This document shows, in pieces, positions 1 through 8,671 of a stretch of DNA of 64,000 nucleotides. This DNA comes from Methanobacteriota archaeon (lineage in GTDB: Archaea; Thermoplasmatota; Poseidoniia; Poseidoniales; Thalassarchaeaceae): assembly GCA_002718995.2 (NCBI GenBank), contig PBGL02000007.1:1-64000 (forward strand), in the 5' to 3' direction. Below the pieces are notes generated by a model. The model was not told the DNA's origin and did not search any database. It was given only the letters and a program-made list of their open reading frames with translations. Position 1 is the first letter of the stretch; every line of letters begins with the position of its first letter. The translations under genes and the position numbers were made by a program.

Positions 1-1577
1 TCCAATTCACTGTGGGCGAGTGCCCCGGAAATAGTGGAATGGTATCTGATTTACAGGATGGAGATGCTCGTGACTGGGGGCCAGCATTATTTGTGGAGAT
101 GGGCGGCATCCTGTACTTCGCAGGGGATGACGGAATCCACGGGTGGGAACTCTGGCGAAGCGATGGGAGCGTTGGTGGCACATACATGGTCAAGGACCTA
201 AGGGAGGAGGAGTGCGATGAAAATGGGGAAAACTGCGCCAACGGAGGAAGTCTTCAGGTATGGTGCTGGGGATCTCCATTTGGCTGCCACTACCCTGAAA
301 TTGTAGCCGGAAATAGTAAGATATTCCTAACTGGTTTCGATGGGGAGCCTGGTTCCGAATCCGCGGCTAATGTGATTGTCAGCGACGGTACGGCATCTGG
401 TACTCAAACTGTACGTCATCAATGGCGTAATTGGGACCCTGCATACGGGGGCGAGAATGGTTGGGAGCCAGGCATTACCGGAGCACGCAACCTAGTTGTT
501 ATTCCATCCACAGGATTCGTTTCGGATCGAGTTGTATACACCGTAATGGAGACGATTGGGGGGCAATCCGTGGATAGTCACCCGCCATTTGGAGAAGAAT
601 TGTGGATAACTGACGGAACCGACGTTGGCACCTACATGCTAGCAAACATTGTTCCAGAGGACGAGTCATGGGAGTACGATGGAGCCAATTATTGTTGTGG
701 GGATTTCCAAGGCTCTACTCCAAGGGACCTCATAATGAAAGGAAACACAATCTGGTTCACAGCTAAGACCGATGCATACGGAAGGGAGCTTTACCGATAT
801 GGGATGAACGTGGGCGGTGGACTTTTCCTGGTCAAGGATATCAATGAGGGAACCAGTGGAAGCAATCCAATGCATCTGACGTCTGTCGGCCCGGGAGTGT
901 ACCTATCGGCAGACAATGGCACGAATGGGCAGGAGCTACACTACAGCCTTGGGAACACCTTCAACACCGTCGTCGTGAAGGACATTAATCCAGGCATCAA
1001 TGGCAGTAGCCCTCAGGAGTTGACCAAGCTTGGCAGCAATCTATTCTTCACGGCTGATGACGGGGAGAATGGCCGGGAGCTCTGGGTTTCGGACAGTACC
1101 GAAGAAGGGACATTCATGGTCAAGGACATCAACACCAACGGATCAAGCACCCCCAACTGGCTCAGGGTAATGGACGGGGCCCTCTACTTCATGGCATACA
1201 CAGAGGATCACGGCAGGGAGCTTTGGAGGAGTGACGGGACGGAATCTGGGACCTATATGTTAAGGGACATAAATCCCGGAAGCAATAGCAGTTTCTACTG
1301 GACCCCCGATATCTACCACGGAGAGCTAGTCATAGTCCATGGCGATAGCCTGTATTTCACAGCCGACGACGGAGAGGAGTATGGTACCGAATTATGGAAG
1401 ACCAATGGTACCGCAAATGGGACTGAGCTAGTGATAGACATGGTCCCAGGCAGTGACAGCAGTTGGCCCAATCGGTACCTCAGCTTCGATGACAAGCTGT
1501 ACTTCACCTCATACAGTGAGGAAAGAGGGCGACAGTTGTGGTTCTACTGGGACAACCCGGGACCGATAATTGGGTGA
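1..1577 (+). CDS. ELW-SDGT repeat surface protein, 5' truncated by window edge
   Basis: The frame is open to the first bases of the window, so the true start lies upstream and the GTG at 12 is probably internal. About 520 residues are visible. They are built from repeats of roughly 45-60 residues with a core like ELWRSDGTESGT followed by a hydrophobic-Lys-Asp-Ile strand and a Gly/Asn/Asp-rich loop (for example ELWITDGTDVGT, ELWVSDSTEEGT, ELWKTNGTANGT). Repeats of this type occur in large extracellular proteins and are expected to form a beta-propeller or beta-solenoid. No signal peptide is visible, because the N-terminus is missing, and no C-terminal membrane helix follows: the protein ends with a Trp/Tyr-rich strand and DNPGPIIG. 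The substrate or partner cannot be told. The repeat description is seen directly; surface location is inferred. Confidence 0.75.
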   Translation, partial: QFTVGECPGNSGMVSDLQDGDARDWGPALFVEMGGILYFAGDDGIHGWELWRSDGSVGGTYMVKDLREEECDENGENCANGGSLQVWCWGSPFGCHYPEIVAGNSKIFLTGFDGEPGSESAANVIVSDGTASGTQTVRHQWRNWDPAYGGENGWEPGITGARNLVVIPSTGFVSDRVVYTVMETIGGQSVDSHPPFGEELWITDGTDVGTYMLANIVPEDESWEYDGANYCCGDFQGSTPRDLIMKGNTIWFTAKTDAYGRELYRYGMNVGGGLFLVKDINEGTSGSNPMHLTSVGPGVYLSADNGTNGQELHYSLGNTFNTVVVKDINPGINGSSPQELTKLGSNLFFTADDGENGRELWVSDSTEEGTFMVKDINTNGSSTPNWLRVMDGALYFMAYTEDHGRELWRSDGTESGTYMLRDINPGSNSSFYWTPDIYHGELVIVHGDSLYFTADDGEEYGTELWKTNGTANGTELVIDMVPGSDSSWPNRYLSFDDKLYFTSYSEERGRQLWFYWDNPGPIIG

Positions 1578-1642
1578 AAATACAGGCCCTATAGCGGTCA
1601 TAACGGTCTTAAGCACTCCTTCGTTGGAGTAGTAAGGTTCTG

Positions 1643-2695
1643 ATGCGTGTAGAGCACGATGTGAAGCTTACTTTTGATGACGTACTGATTAGACCTAAGC
1701 GCAGTACGCTGGTTTCTCGGTCCGATGTTACACTCGTAAGGGAGTTCAAGTTCAGGCACTCGGACACCACTTGGACGGGCGTCCCCATTGTCGCGGCCAA
1801 TATGGACACGACTGGGCTTTTCGAAATAGCCAAGGCCCTACAAGGGCACAAGATGCTGACATGCCTGCAGAAGTTCTACTCGACTAGGGAATGCGAAGAT
1901 GCCTGGTCTGACGGGGTCGATCCAGGATTCGTGGCAATAACATGCGGCTCCACGGAGAACAGCTTCGAGCTTCTCAAGAGGAAGATGGCTACCAATGGGG
2001 GCACTTCCATGATTTGCGTCGATGTCGCGAATGGCTACAGGGAGGTCTTCCTCGACTTCATCAAGAGTATCCGGGAGGGTTTTCCCGATTCTATCGTCAT
2101 TGCCGGTAACGTCGCCACCAGGGAGATGACCGAGGCACTAATCCTAGCTGGTGCTGATATTGTCAAGGTCGGAATAGGGCCAGGATCGGTTTGTACTACC
2201 AGGAAGGTCGCGGGCGTAGGTTACCCGCAACTCTCTGCCATAGCCGAGTGCGCGGATGCGGCTCACGGACTCGGTGGGCACGTGATGGCAGATGGTGGAT
2301 GCTCATCCCCCGGGGATGTGGCGAAGGCTTTCGCGGCCGGTTCGGACTTCGTGATGCTGGGCGGGATGTTCGCTGGGCATGATGAGTCCGGGGGGGAGCT
2401 AGTTGAGGCGGATAACGGAAAGAAGTACAAGTCCTTCTACGGCATGTCGTCCGCCAAGGCAATGGAAGAGTACTACGGGGAGGTGGCTAAGCACCGAGCC
2501 CCGGAGGGCAAGGAGGTGAGAGTCCCTTACCGCGGTTCTCTCGAGGATACGATCCAATCCATACTTGGGGGAGTGAGGTCTGCTTGCTCATACGTCGGTG
2601 CGCGCAGAATCAAGGACCTCCCCAAATGCACGACCTTCATCAGAGTCACACAGACGACCAACGAAGTCTACCAGAGGTTCAACGTCGAAGAGTGA
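1643..2695 (+). CDS. guaC: GMP reductase
   Basis: Predicted NADPH-dependent GMP reductase, which deaminates GMP to IMP in purine salvage. The 350 residues match the usual GuaC length. The N-terminus ([20 protein letters not shown]) and the (beta/alpha)8 barrel motifs are typical: AANMDT near 51-56, the phosphate/K+ loop GPGSVCTTR with catalytic Cys184, and MADGGC plus [11 protein letters not shown] downstream. No CBS domains are present, which separates it from IMP dehydrogenase, and the GuaC-type YGMSS signature is visible. The ATG at 1643 is about 31 bases after a CTTAAG-like TATA element. It converges with archease, leaving only two bases between the stops. Resemblance to enterobacterial/animal GuaC is strong by eye, so transfer from bacteria is plausible. 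The alternative, GuaB, is unlikely. Confidence 0.95.
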   Translation: MRVEHDVKLTFDDVLIRPKRSTLVSRSDVTLVREFKFRHSDTTWTGVPIVAANMDTTGLFEIAKALQGHKMLTCLQKFYSTRECEDAWSDGVDPGFVAITCGSTENSFELLKRKMATNGGTSMICVDVANGYREVFLDFIKSIREGFPDSIVIAGNVATREMTEALILAGADIVKVGIGPGSVCTTRKVAGVGYPQLSAIAECADAAHGLGGHVMADGGCSSPGDVAKAFAAGSDFVMLGGMFAGHDESGGELVEADNGKKYKSFYGMSSAKAMEEYYGEVAKHRAPEGKEVRVPYRGSLEDTIQSILGGVRSACSYVGARRIKDLPKCTTFIRVTQTTNEVYQRFNVEE

Positions 2696-2697
2696 AG

Positions 2698-3201
2698 TCA
2701 CACATCAAGAACGACTTGGGCGACCCATCCGGGACCCTCGAATGAGGGGATATCATTACTCACTCCTGGCAGCAACTCGCCCTCTTCGACCCTCCTAAGG
2801 ATGAGTTCGTGCATCGTTACTGCCTTGACTTCTATCTCTCTCTCCACTGAATCAGAATCGACCCAGGAAACCTGTGAGGAAATTATTCCATCGTTAATCG
2901 AGATTGAGTTTCCCACGAGCCACTTGTCTTCGCCATCGCACCTGTAGAGCACCTCCTCCATCCACCTTACCATGCCCCTAGGTAGGTCATCGTCCTCGAT
3001 GGAGACTGACCAGGTTCCTGTGTGTCTCACTAGTGAGTTTACTGTTTTAGCTCCTGACTCTGAGAGCTGGATGGCCTGCATTCCCAATGTGGCCTCCTCT
3101 ATCGCGCCCTCTGGGCTACTGGAAAATGCCCTGATTCCTATGTCGGCCGTAGTCGGTAGAATCCACCATGACATCCTATCGTCACTCCCAGTAAGCCCCA
3201 T
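2698..3201 (-). CDS. archease, RtcB cofactor
   Basis: Archease family, 167 residues with the ATG at 3201. In archaea archease speeds guanylylation and turnover of the tRNA ligase RtcB and broadens its nucleotide use. The family N-terminus is recognisable as WWILPTTADIGIRAFSSS, with the conserved aspartate in TTADIGI. The acidic metal-binding C-terminus reads as the ELLPGVSND and LDV region. The ATG at 3201 was chosen because a longer in-frame reading would run into the surface-protein gene ending at 3218, and nothing upstream resembles archease. The 16-base gap to that gene implies co-transcription with it, an odd partnership. Its functional partner rtcB lies about 8 kb away at 11642. Confidence 0.88.
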   Translation of the reverse strand: MGLTGSDDRMSWWILPTTADIGIRAFSSSPEGAIEEATLGMQAIQLSESGAKTVNSLVRHTGTWSVSIEDDDLPRGMVRWMEEVLYRCDGEDKWLVGNSISINDGIISSQVSWVDSDSVEREIEVKAVTMHELILRRVEEGELLPGVSNDIPSFEGPGWVAQVVLDV

Positions 3202-3217
3202 GGCATGAACGAAGCGG

Positions 3218-6200
3218 TCAGGAGAATGAGTCGCACAACTCTCCCTGTGAGGGGAAGCTGGTTGGATCCTTCGGGTGTGTATTCCACTTATTCTCGCACT
3301 TGTTGGTGAATCCATCTCCATCAGAGTCTACGTTCGAGTCGGCGGGGTCGAATGGATCGAATCCGAAGTAATACTCCCATCCTGCCCACATCGAGTCGTC
3401 GTCCTGATCCTGGTGATATACCTCGGAACCGTCCTCCCAGATATCGCCGTCTGTGTCCGGATCGACGGGGTTTGTGCCGTTCTGGAACTCCTCGAAGTTG
3501 GTGTAATTCTCCAGGTCGTTGTAGAACCTCTCTCCCTCCACGGTCTGGGGGTCGATGTGGCACTCTGAGTTCTGGGGGTTGTTCCAGCCCGGGCAGTATC
3601 TATTCATCAGGTGAGTGCGATTGAGACCATCGCCATCGAAGTCCTGTTGTCCGTCGTCGGTTCCGTCTAGATCCGAGTCTGGCATACGAGGGTCCATCGG
3701 CCCCCTGGCGCCTAGAGCAGTGAGGGTGTAATTGTCGACGAGTCCGGACATTAGTGCCTCCTCGGAGTAGGTGACCTCCCAGCCATCGGGCAGCTTGTCG
3801 CCATCGGTGTCGTCATCGACGGGGTTTGTGTCCCACCTATCTGGTGCCTCCATTGCATTGAGTAGTGTGTCATTGTCTATGTCGAATGCCGAATCGGGCA
3901 TTGATCCGTAAGAAGGATCGAGGGCCCATCTCCCGTTGGCGGGAATGTTGAATCCGGAGATATTCATCTCCCACAGGAAATACTTGGGGTCCATCTGGCC
4001 GTCCCCATCCCTATCTCCGGAAGTCGAGAATCCTGTAAGGTAGTTGCTCCATACCCAGCCACCCGGCCCTAGTCCGCATTCAACTATGGAATCGCAGCCA
4101 GGAGGGAGCCACCAGTCAGTTACGACCCAGAGGCTGTGGCTCTTCGTATTCTGTTGGACTGAGAACACTTGCATCTCCCAGCCATCGGGTTGCATGTCCC
4201 CGTCCGTGTCATTGTTCAGCGGGTTAGTTGGTTGCTGCCATGGACGAGGGACGTATAGGACCTCGCCCCCGTCATTTAGTCCATCGCCGTCACTATCTGC
4301 GTTGTTGGCGTGGGTGATATACTGATCTTCTCCATCGATCACCTCCTCGCCATCCTGTAAACCGTCATTGTCGGTGTCGAACGCGGATGCGTTGGTGAAG
4401 TAGACGGAGCCGTTCCAAACGAATCCGTCCATTGCCTCGGTGAAGTCCTCGAGGCCGTCTGAGTCCGTATCGCTGTCGGTGGCATTGGTGAAGGTCGTGT
4501 AGTACTCCATTGAGTCCGAGAGTCCGTCCCTATCGGTATCGTAGGCACCGGGGTCGCTCCTGACTATCACGTCCCTTACTCCGTGGTCGACGATTCTAAT
4601 TGTCCACCCTATTACTTCGATTCCATCAATGAGTCCGTCCGAGTCAGTGTCGGGATTTAGTGGATCTGTGGAACGGCCATCGACTAATCCGTCTCCGTCT
4701 CGATCACGTGCATTGTACTCGTCCAGATTTGTGAACCTCTCTGACTCTTCGACTACGATGATTAGGTCCTGTAGCCTACTGGTGACTTCTTGGCCTACTG
4801 AGACTTCTATGTGGTAAACCCAACCAGCCGTCTGGGTCTTGATTGGGATATTCACATACTCGCTGTCCTGAACTGTCCTGACCCAGAGGACCGTCCTATT
4901 GACTTGGACGAAGTCGCCCACTTCAACGGTAATCGACTGGACTGTGGATACGCCCACCATTTCGTCATACCTGACAGCTCCATCTCCATCGGCGTCATAA
5001 CCATCGAAGTCAGGATCCTCATCGGCGTTACTTCCGTCGTTCGGGTGGATACCGCTGAGGTATTCCCAGCCGTCTGGCATCTGGTCATTATCGGTGTCGG
5101 GATCCAATGGGCTGGTGAAGTTGGATGGCCCCCATGTGTATGCGACCTCGTATTCCTCGACATTGTTCAGTCCGTCTTCATCATTGTCGCCGTAAGCATC
5201 TGTGGCGTTTGCCGGGTCTAGCAGGCTCCCGTAGCAGTACTCGAAACCATCTGGCATTCCATCTCCATCAGTATCCCAGTCCCCTGGTCCATTCAGCCTT
5301 CCGTCGTTGTCCATGTCCTGCTCGAACCAAGTCAAGTCTCCTGGCTCACTCATGAATTCTGTGTAGGGGGCCTGTAGGCTCAAAGTCCCGAATACGGGGA
5401 CTCCGCAATGGACTCCGAGATCTATGTAGCCAAATGCGATCTCATGCCTGTCAGCAATTAGGTCGCCATCACTGTCCTCCTCAAGGGGGTTTGTGTCGTA
5501 CCTTTCCTCTACGAAGTTCCTAAGTCCATCAGGAGTCGGTTGCTCTAGATCCAAGGCCGCATCGCACGAAATCTCATCATCTGCATTTGAAACCATGCCA
5601 TACTCGGCATTTGTTAGTTCGTTCTTGATCTGCTCCCTCATTTCAGGACCTTGGCTGTTGATTGTCCCATCGGGGGTCAAGAAGTAGCAGTCCCTGTTTG
5701 CATTTAGTGGGTCCAGGAGCCTGAGAACCCCTGCAGGGGTATCGATTTCGTGAACGTACATTGATTCCCACTTGTCGTTTAGTCCATCATCATCCGAGTC
5801 ACTATCCATGGGCTTGGTGCCCAATGCGGCTTCCTCGGTATTTGTTAGTCCGTCTCTATCGGGGTCCCCATAGGGGCCATTATCTGGATTTGGGAATGTC
5901 TCGTTCTGCTCCCCAGTATCGTCTTCATTGTCGGTAGAGTCGAATGGTATCTCTGACTCTGCCGGTTGCCCGTTGTCCAATGGGTCCAGTCCGTTTCGGA
6001 CCTCCCAGCCATCGCTCAATCCGTCGTCATCGGTATCCGGGGTTCTCCAATCTGTGCCATACAGTGTCATTTCCATCCTATCTGAAATGCCATCCCCATC
6101 GGTATCGAGCCCCCCTTCGCCGGAGTTCCCTGACATATCAATATCAGAACCTGCTGGGTTGAATCCGCCTGATTCAGTAGTCGAGAGTCCCGCTCCTATG

Positions 6201-6274
6201 ATGGTGTAAATTCCTGCGAGACACAGCGTTGCTACGATTGCAGTGACCGCGTACTGGTTGTGATTCATAGCCAT
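3218..6274 (-). CDS. Calcium-repeat (thrombospondin type 3-like) surface protein
   Basis: A protein of about 1018 residues consisting almost wholly of Asp-rich repeats of the form DTDGDGLSDGWE, followed by short Asn/Pro linkers. Repeats of this type bind Ca2+ and form rigid stalks in thrombospondins and in bacterial and archaeal surface proteins. About twenty copies can be seen. A hydrophobic segment at residues 9-28 (AVTAIVATLCLAGIYTI) is an uncleaved anchor or signal; there is no C-terminal membrane helix. The ATG at 6274 puts that segment near the N-terminus; ATG 6268 is also possible. A longer in-frame reading to 6337 would run through the palindrome at 6285-6302 and the TATA element at 6321-6330, so it is less likely. 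Archease follows 16 bases downstream. Function is inferred: extracellular scaffold or adhesion. Confidence 0.85.
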   Translation of the reverse strand: MAMNHNQYAVTAIVATLCLAGIYTIIGAGLSTTESGGFNPAGSDIDMSGNSGEGGLDTDGDGISDRMEMTLYGTDWRTPDTDDDGLSDGWEVRNGLDPLDNGQPAESEIPFDSTDNEDDTGEQNETFPNPDNGPYGDPDRDGLTNTEEAALGTKPMDSDSDDDGLNDKWESMYVHEIDTPAGVLRLLDPLNANRDCYFLTPDGTINSQGPEMREQIKNELTNAEYGMVSNADDEISCDAALDLEQPTPDGLRNFVEERYDTNPLEEDSDGDLIADRHEIAFGYIDLGVHCGVPVFGTLSLQAPYTEFMSEPGDLTWFEQDMDNDGRLNGPGDWDTDGDGMPDGFEYCYGSLLDPANATDAYGDNDEDGLNNVEEYEVAYTWGPSNFTSPLDPDTDNDQMPDGWEYLSGIHPNDGSNADEDPDFDGYDADGDGAVRYDEMVGVSTVQSITVEVGDFVQVNRTVLWVRTVQDSEYVNIPIKTQTAGWVYHIEVSVGQEVTSRLQDLIIVVEESERFTNLDEYNARDRDGDGLVDGRSTDPLNPDTDSDGLIDGIEVIGWTIRIVDHGVRDVIVRSDPGAYDTDRDGLSDSMEYYTTFTNATDSDTDSDGLEDFTEAMDGFVWNGSVYFTNASAFDTDNDGLQDGEEVIDGEDQYITHANNADSDGDGLNDGGEVLYVPRPWQQPTNPLNNDTDGDMQPDGWEMQVFSVQQNTKSHSLWVVTDWWLPPGCDSIVECGLGPGGWVWSNYLTGFSTSGDRDGDGQMDPKYFLWEMNISGFNIPANGRWALDPSYGSMPDSAFDIDNDTLLNAMEAPDRWDTNPVDDDTDGDKLPDGWEVTYSEEALMSGLVDNYTLTALGARGPMDPRMPDSDLDGTDDGQQDFDGDGLNRTHLMNRYCPGWNNPQNSECHIDPQTVEGERFYNDLENYTNFEEFQNGTNPVDPDTDGDIWEDGSEVYHQDQDDDSMWAGWEYYFGFDPFDPADSNVDSDGDGFTNKCENKWNTHPKDPTSFPSQGELCDSFS

Positions 6275-6284
6275 CGGAACACCC

Positions 6285-6302
6285 CGGCCCCCTAGGGGGC
6301 CG
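6285..6302. repeat. Perfect 18-bp palindrome before surface-protein gene
   Basis: CGGCCCCCTAGGGGGCCG is identical to its reverse complement. It lies 11-28 bases upstream of the ATG at 6274 and starts about where transcription should begin, some 25 bases after the TATA element at 6321-6330. It could be an operator for a dimeric repressor or a very stable 5'-terminal RNA hairpin. Confidence 0.7.
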
Positions 6303-6320
6303 ACCCTTTGACATTGGGGA

Positions 6321-6330
6321 CGGATATAAC
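6321..6330 (-). promoter_or_regulatory. TATA element for the calcium-repeat protein gene
   Basis: On the minus strand the sequence reads GTTATATCCG. An archaeal TATA box here would place the transcription start near 6300, giving a leader of about 25 bases that consists largely of the palindrome at 6285-6302. Confidence 0.5.
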
Positions 6331-6358
6331 GTTTCACCGAAGTAGCGCGAAGGCGATA

Positions 6359-7465
6359 TCAGCTAATTTCCCTGGCGGGGCGTATTTCGATAGTTAATTT
6401 AGAGTCCCTGATGACTGCATTTAACCTGCCATTTCTTCCGAATGCCCTTTCCCAGCAAGCAAGGAGAATACCACTAGAAATGGCAGGATGGAATGTTGAT
6501 GAGAAATTGAATGCAACACCTCCATTTTCGCTGGTTGACTCTGCTGAAGTAACTTCTCCGAGGCCATTTCTCGACAAGTGCCTACGTGCCACTTGAATCC
6601 AGTCTGAATTGTTTCTTACCAAAACGTGGTGCCCCTCTGAGACGAATCTCTCTCTTGCCGAGTCCGCAGCGGCGGACCACCACAATGAGCGCGTGGACTC
6701 AATTCCCTCCCAAATGAAAGACTCACTTCTACCGTCATGAATAGCATCGATATAGGGCAAACAGTATTCCTCGAAGCGTCGCATTAAATCGAGATGGATG
6801 AACATCCTTCTGTCACCCATGATTGACCATTTGCCGGGCGAGTCGATCCTCAAGTCCTGCCAATTTTCCTCACTCCCGGCATCCTTCCCTGGAGATAAAA
6901 CAGAGGGATTTTTCCACTCCAAATTTGGAGGTTTTGGAGATGGGAATTTCGCGTCGTCTTGTGTAAGTGTAACGACTAATCCATCCTCCTTGCCCTCACT
7001 CCATAGAAACCGATGCCTCTTTCCCGTAGCGGCCTCCCATGAGGCAGTGATTACACCGGAGCAGATTGGTCCCGATGAGGGGTTTTCAATAAGTAATCTT
7101 GATTCCTCTTCATCTTCTAACAAGCCGAACCTGCCTAGGCCACTGGTCTCCCATAACAGGGATGTTCGCGACCACGTCCTTGGGTCTCTGCCAGTGGGCG
7201 AGTCGGACGTTCCAAGACCGATCATATACTCCTCATGCTCGAGAGCTGCATGGGCCAGGCGACGTCCGAGACTCTGGGCAGTCCTCCTCTCCAAACCTTG
7301 GAACCACAATTCAAACCACCCGGTCCCCACCCTCCATGCAATCTCATTTCTTCCCCTCATGGCATCGGAGTAAATTCCGTTTTCCAGAGGCCATCGGCCG
7401 ATTATTTGGTCTTCGGAAGTTTCAGTGTTTCTTGAATTGGTCCTCAGGAAGTCGAAAAATCCCAT
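6359..7465 (-). CDS. Hypothetical protein with internal duplication
   Basis: Not recognised. About 368 residues, read from the ATG at 7465 (MGFFDFLRTNSR), which follows the aminotransferase stop at 7468 by two bases. A longer upstream reading overlaps that gene and is unlikely. There is no signal peptide and no membrane segment, so it should be cytoplasmic. The two halves look related: SSGPICSGVITASWEAATGK near the middle of the first resembles FHPAISSGILLACWERAFGR near the C-terminus, each preceded by a helix rich in Ala, Arg and His and followed by a beta-strand. The motif recalls V4R-like small-molecule-binding domains (an aromatic-rich helix after a Gly-Xaa-Ile/Leu turn), but that is a guess. 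It is last in the operon alaS - aminotransferase - this gene. Confidence 0.75.
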   Translation of the reverse strand: MGFFDFLRTNSRNTETSEDQIIGRWPLENGIYSDAMRGRNEIAWRVGTGWFELWFQGLERRTAQSLGRRLAHAALEHEEYMIGLGTSDSPTGRDPRTWSRTSLLWETSGLGRFGLLEDEEESRLLIENPSSGPICSGVITASWEAATGKRHRFLWSEGKEDGLVVTLTQDDAKFPSPKPPNLEWKNPSVLSPGKDAGSEENWQDLRIDSPGKWSIMGDRRMFIHLDLMRRFEEYCLPYIDAIHDGRSESFIWEGIESTRSLWWSAAADSARERFVSEGHHVLVRNNSDWIQVARRHLSRNGLGEVTSAESTSENGGVAFNFSSTFHPAISSGILLACWERAFGRNGRLNAVIRDSKLTIEIRPAREIS

Positions 7466-7467
7466 TT

Positions 7468-8667
7468 TCAGACACCTAGGAACGACTCTATTCGGTCGAA
7501 TGCTTCCGATAGGATATCTTCTGTAGGGAGGCAGACCATCCGGAAGTGCGACCTTCCGAACTCGGGCGAAAATCCAGAGCCATGGACCACGAGCACATGA
7601 TGCTGGTGAAGCAGGTCCAGAACCCATTGTTTGTCAGAGTCGATTCTGTCATCAGAGATCTTCACAAATAGGTAGAATGCACCACCCGGTACTTCGCACT
7701 CCAGGCCCTCAATACCTCCTATTCGACTTATGCAATAGTCCAATCTCTTCTTGATACGTTCACGGTGCCCTTCCAACCAACCATGCTCATCGGTAAGGCC
7801 TGCAAGATACCCATGCTGTGCCGGAGTAGATGCACAGAGCCGACTGCGCAACAGACGCTCGACACCGTCTCTGACCAACGAGAGCCTTTCCTCGGGGTCA
7901 TGCCACGCCATGTAGCCGATTCTCCACCCGGGGGCAAAGTACACTTTGGAGACACCATTCAAAACGATTACTGGAACGCTGGTTGATCGTGATGCTGCTG
8001 AGCAGAGTTTTCCTGTGAAATCTAGTCCGTCGTAAATCTCGTCGGCAATTATCGTGCATTTGGGGTAGTCCCGGGCTATTTCGATAAGTTGGTCGATTTC
8101 TGAAGATGTAGCGACATTTCCAGTCGGGTTATTGGGATTGATGAGGACCAAAAGACGGACGCTATTGTCCATTTTGGAACGGATATCGTCGAAGTCTATT
8201 CTCCAGCCATTGTCCTGGTCGAGGCGGTACTCAACGGTAGTGGCCCCATACATCTGCGGGTAGGCCATGTATGGAGGGTAGTGTGGACCTGGCGCCAATA
8301 CTTTGGTTCCGTCTTCGAGGAAGGCGGCGAAAATAATCTGAAGAGCCTCTGTAACGCCATGGGTTACGTAAACGTCCTCATTGGAGCAGGCCCAGCCTTT
8401 TGCCGTCTCTGCAGCTGCGATTGCTTGGCGAAGTTGCGGTATGCCATACGAGGGGCCGTACCCATTGTCTTGGGAGTCGAGAGCCCTCTTGTAAGCTTCA
8501 ATCATGTGCTCCGGAGTCGGCAGCCCCTCGAATGCGAGTGGGTCTCCAACATTGAGCCTGATAATTTCATGCCCCTCACTCTCTAACTTTATTGCAGGGA
8601 CGACGACATCTCGAATTGCATACTCTATTGCTGCGGCCCGAGCTGATACATCGACCTTTTCGACCAT
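7468..8667 (-). CDS. Class I/II PLP-dependent aminotransferase
   Basis: A fold-type I aminotransferase of about 399 residues. Seen in order: the N-terminal RLNVGDPLAF strand, NGYGPSYGIPQLRQAIA, the cofactor-binding stretch VTHGVTEALQIIFAAF, LINPNNPTGNVA, IIADEIYDGLDF, and the Schiff-base lysine K241 in GVSKVYFAPGWRIGY. This subgroup includes archaeal alanine and aspartate aminotransferases, which move amino groups between 2-oxoglutarate/glutamate and pyruvate or oxaloacetate; exact substrates cannot be read from sequence. The ATG at 8667 (MVEKVDVSARAAAIEYAIRD) was chosen because it follows the alaS stop at 8672 by four bases; an upstream ATG at 8721 lies inside alaS. Co-transcription with alaS hints at alanine metabolism. 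Confidence 0.93.
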   Translation of the reverse strand: MVEKVDVSARAAAIEYAIRDVVVPAIKLESEGHEIIRLNVGDPLAFEGLPTPEHMIEAYKRALDSQDNGYGPSYGIPQLRQAIAAAETAKGWACSNEDVYVTHGVTEALQIIFAAFLEDGTKVLAPGPHYPPYMAYPQMYGATTVEYRLDQDNGWRIDFDDIRSKMDNSVRLLVLINPNNPTGNVATSSEIDQLIEIARDYPKCTIIADEIYDGLDFTGKLCSAASRSTSVPVIVLNGVSKVYFAPGWRIGYMAWHDPEERLSLVRDGVERLLRSRLCASTPAQHGYLAGLTDEHGWLEGHRERIKKRLDYCISRIGGIEGLECEVPGGAFYLFVKISDDRIDSDKQWVLDLLHQHHVLVVHGSGFSPEFGRSHFRMVCLPTEDILSEAFDRIESFLGV

Positions 8668-8671
8668 CTTC

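Noticed and set aside
1615..1630. ACTCC/GGAGT hairpin as a terminator for the first gene
   Set aside because: The stem is only five pairs, has no T-run, and overlaps the likely guaC promoter region.
3300..6200. Tandem repeats that might suggest a CRISPR array
   Set aside because: The repeats are degenerate codon-level copies of Asp-rich calcium loops in an open frame, with no constant repeat-spacer structure.
6275..6337. Extended N-terminus of the calcium-repeat surface protein
   Set aside because: It would encode the palindrome and TATA element and push the hydrophobic anchor away from the N-terminus.
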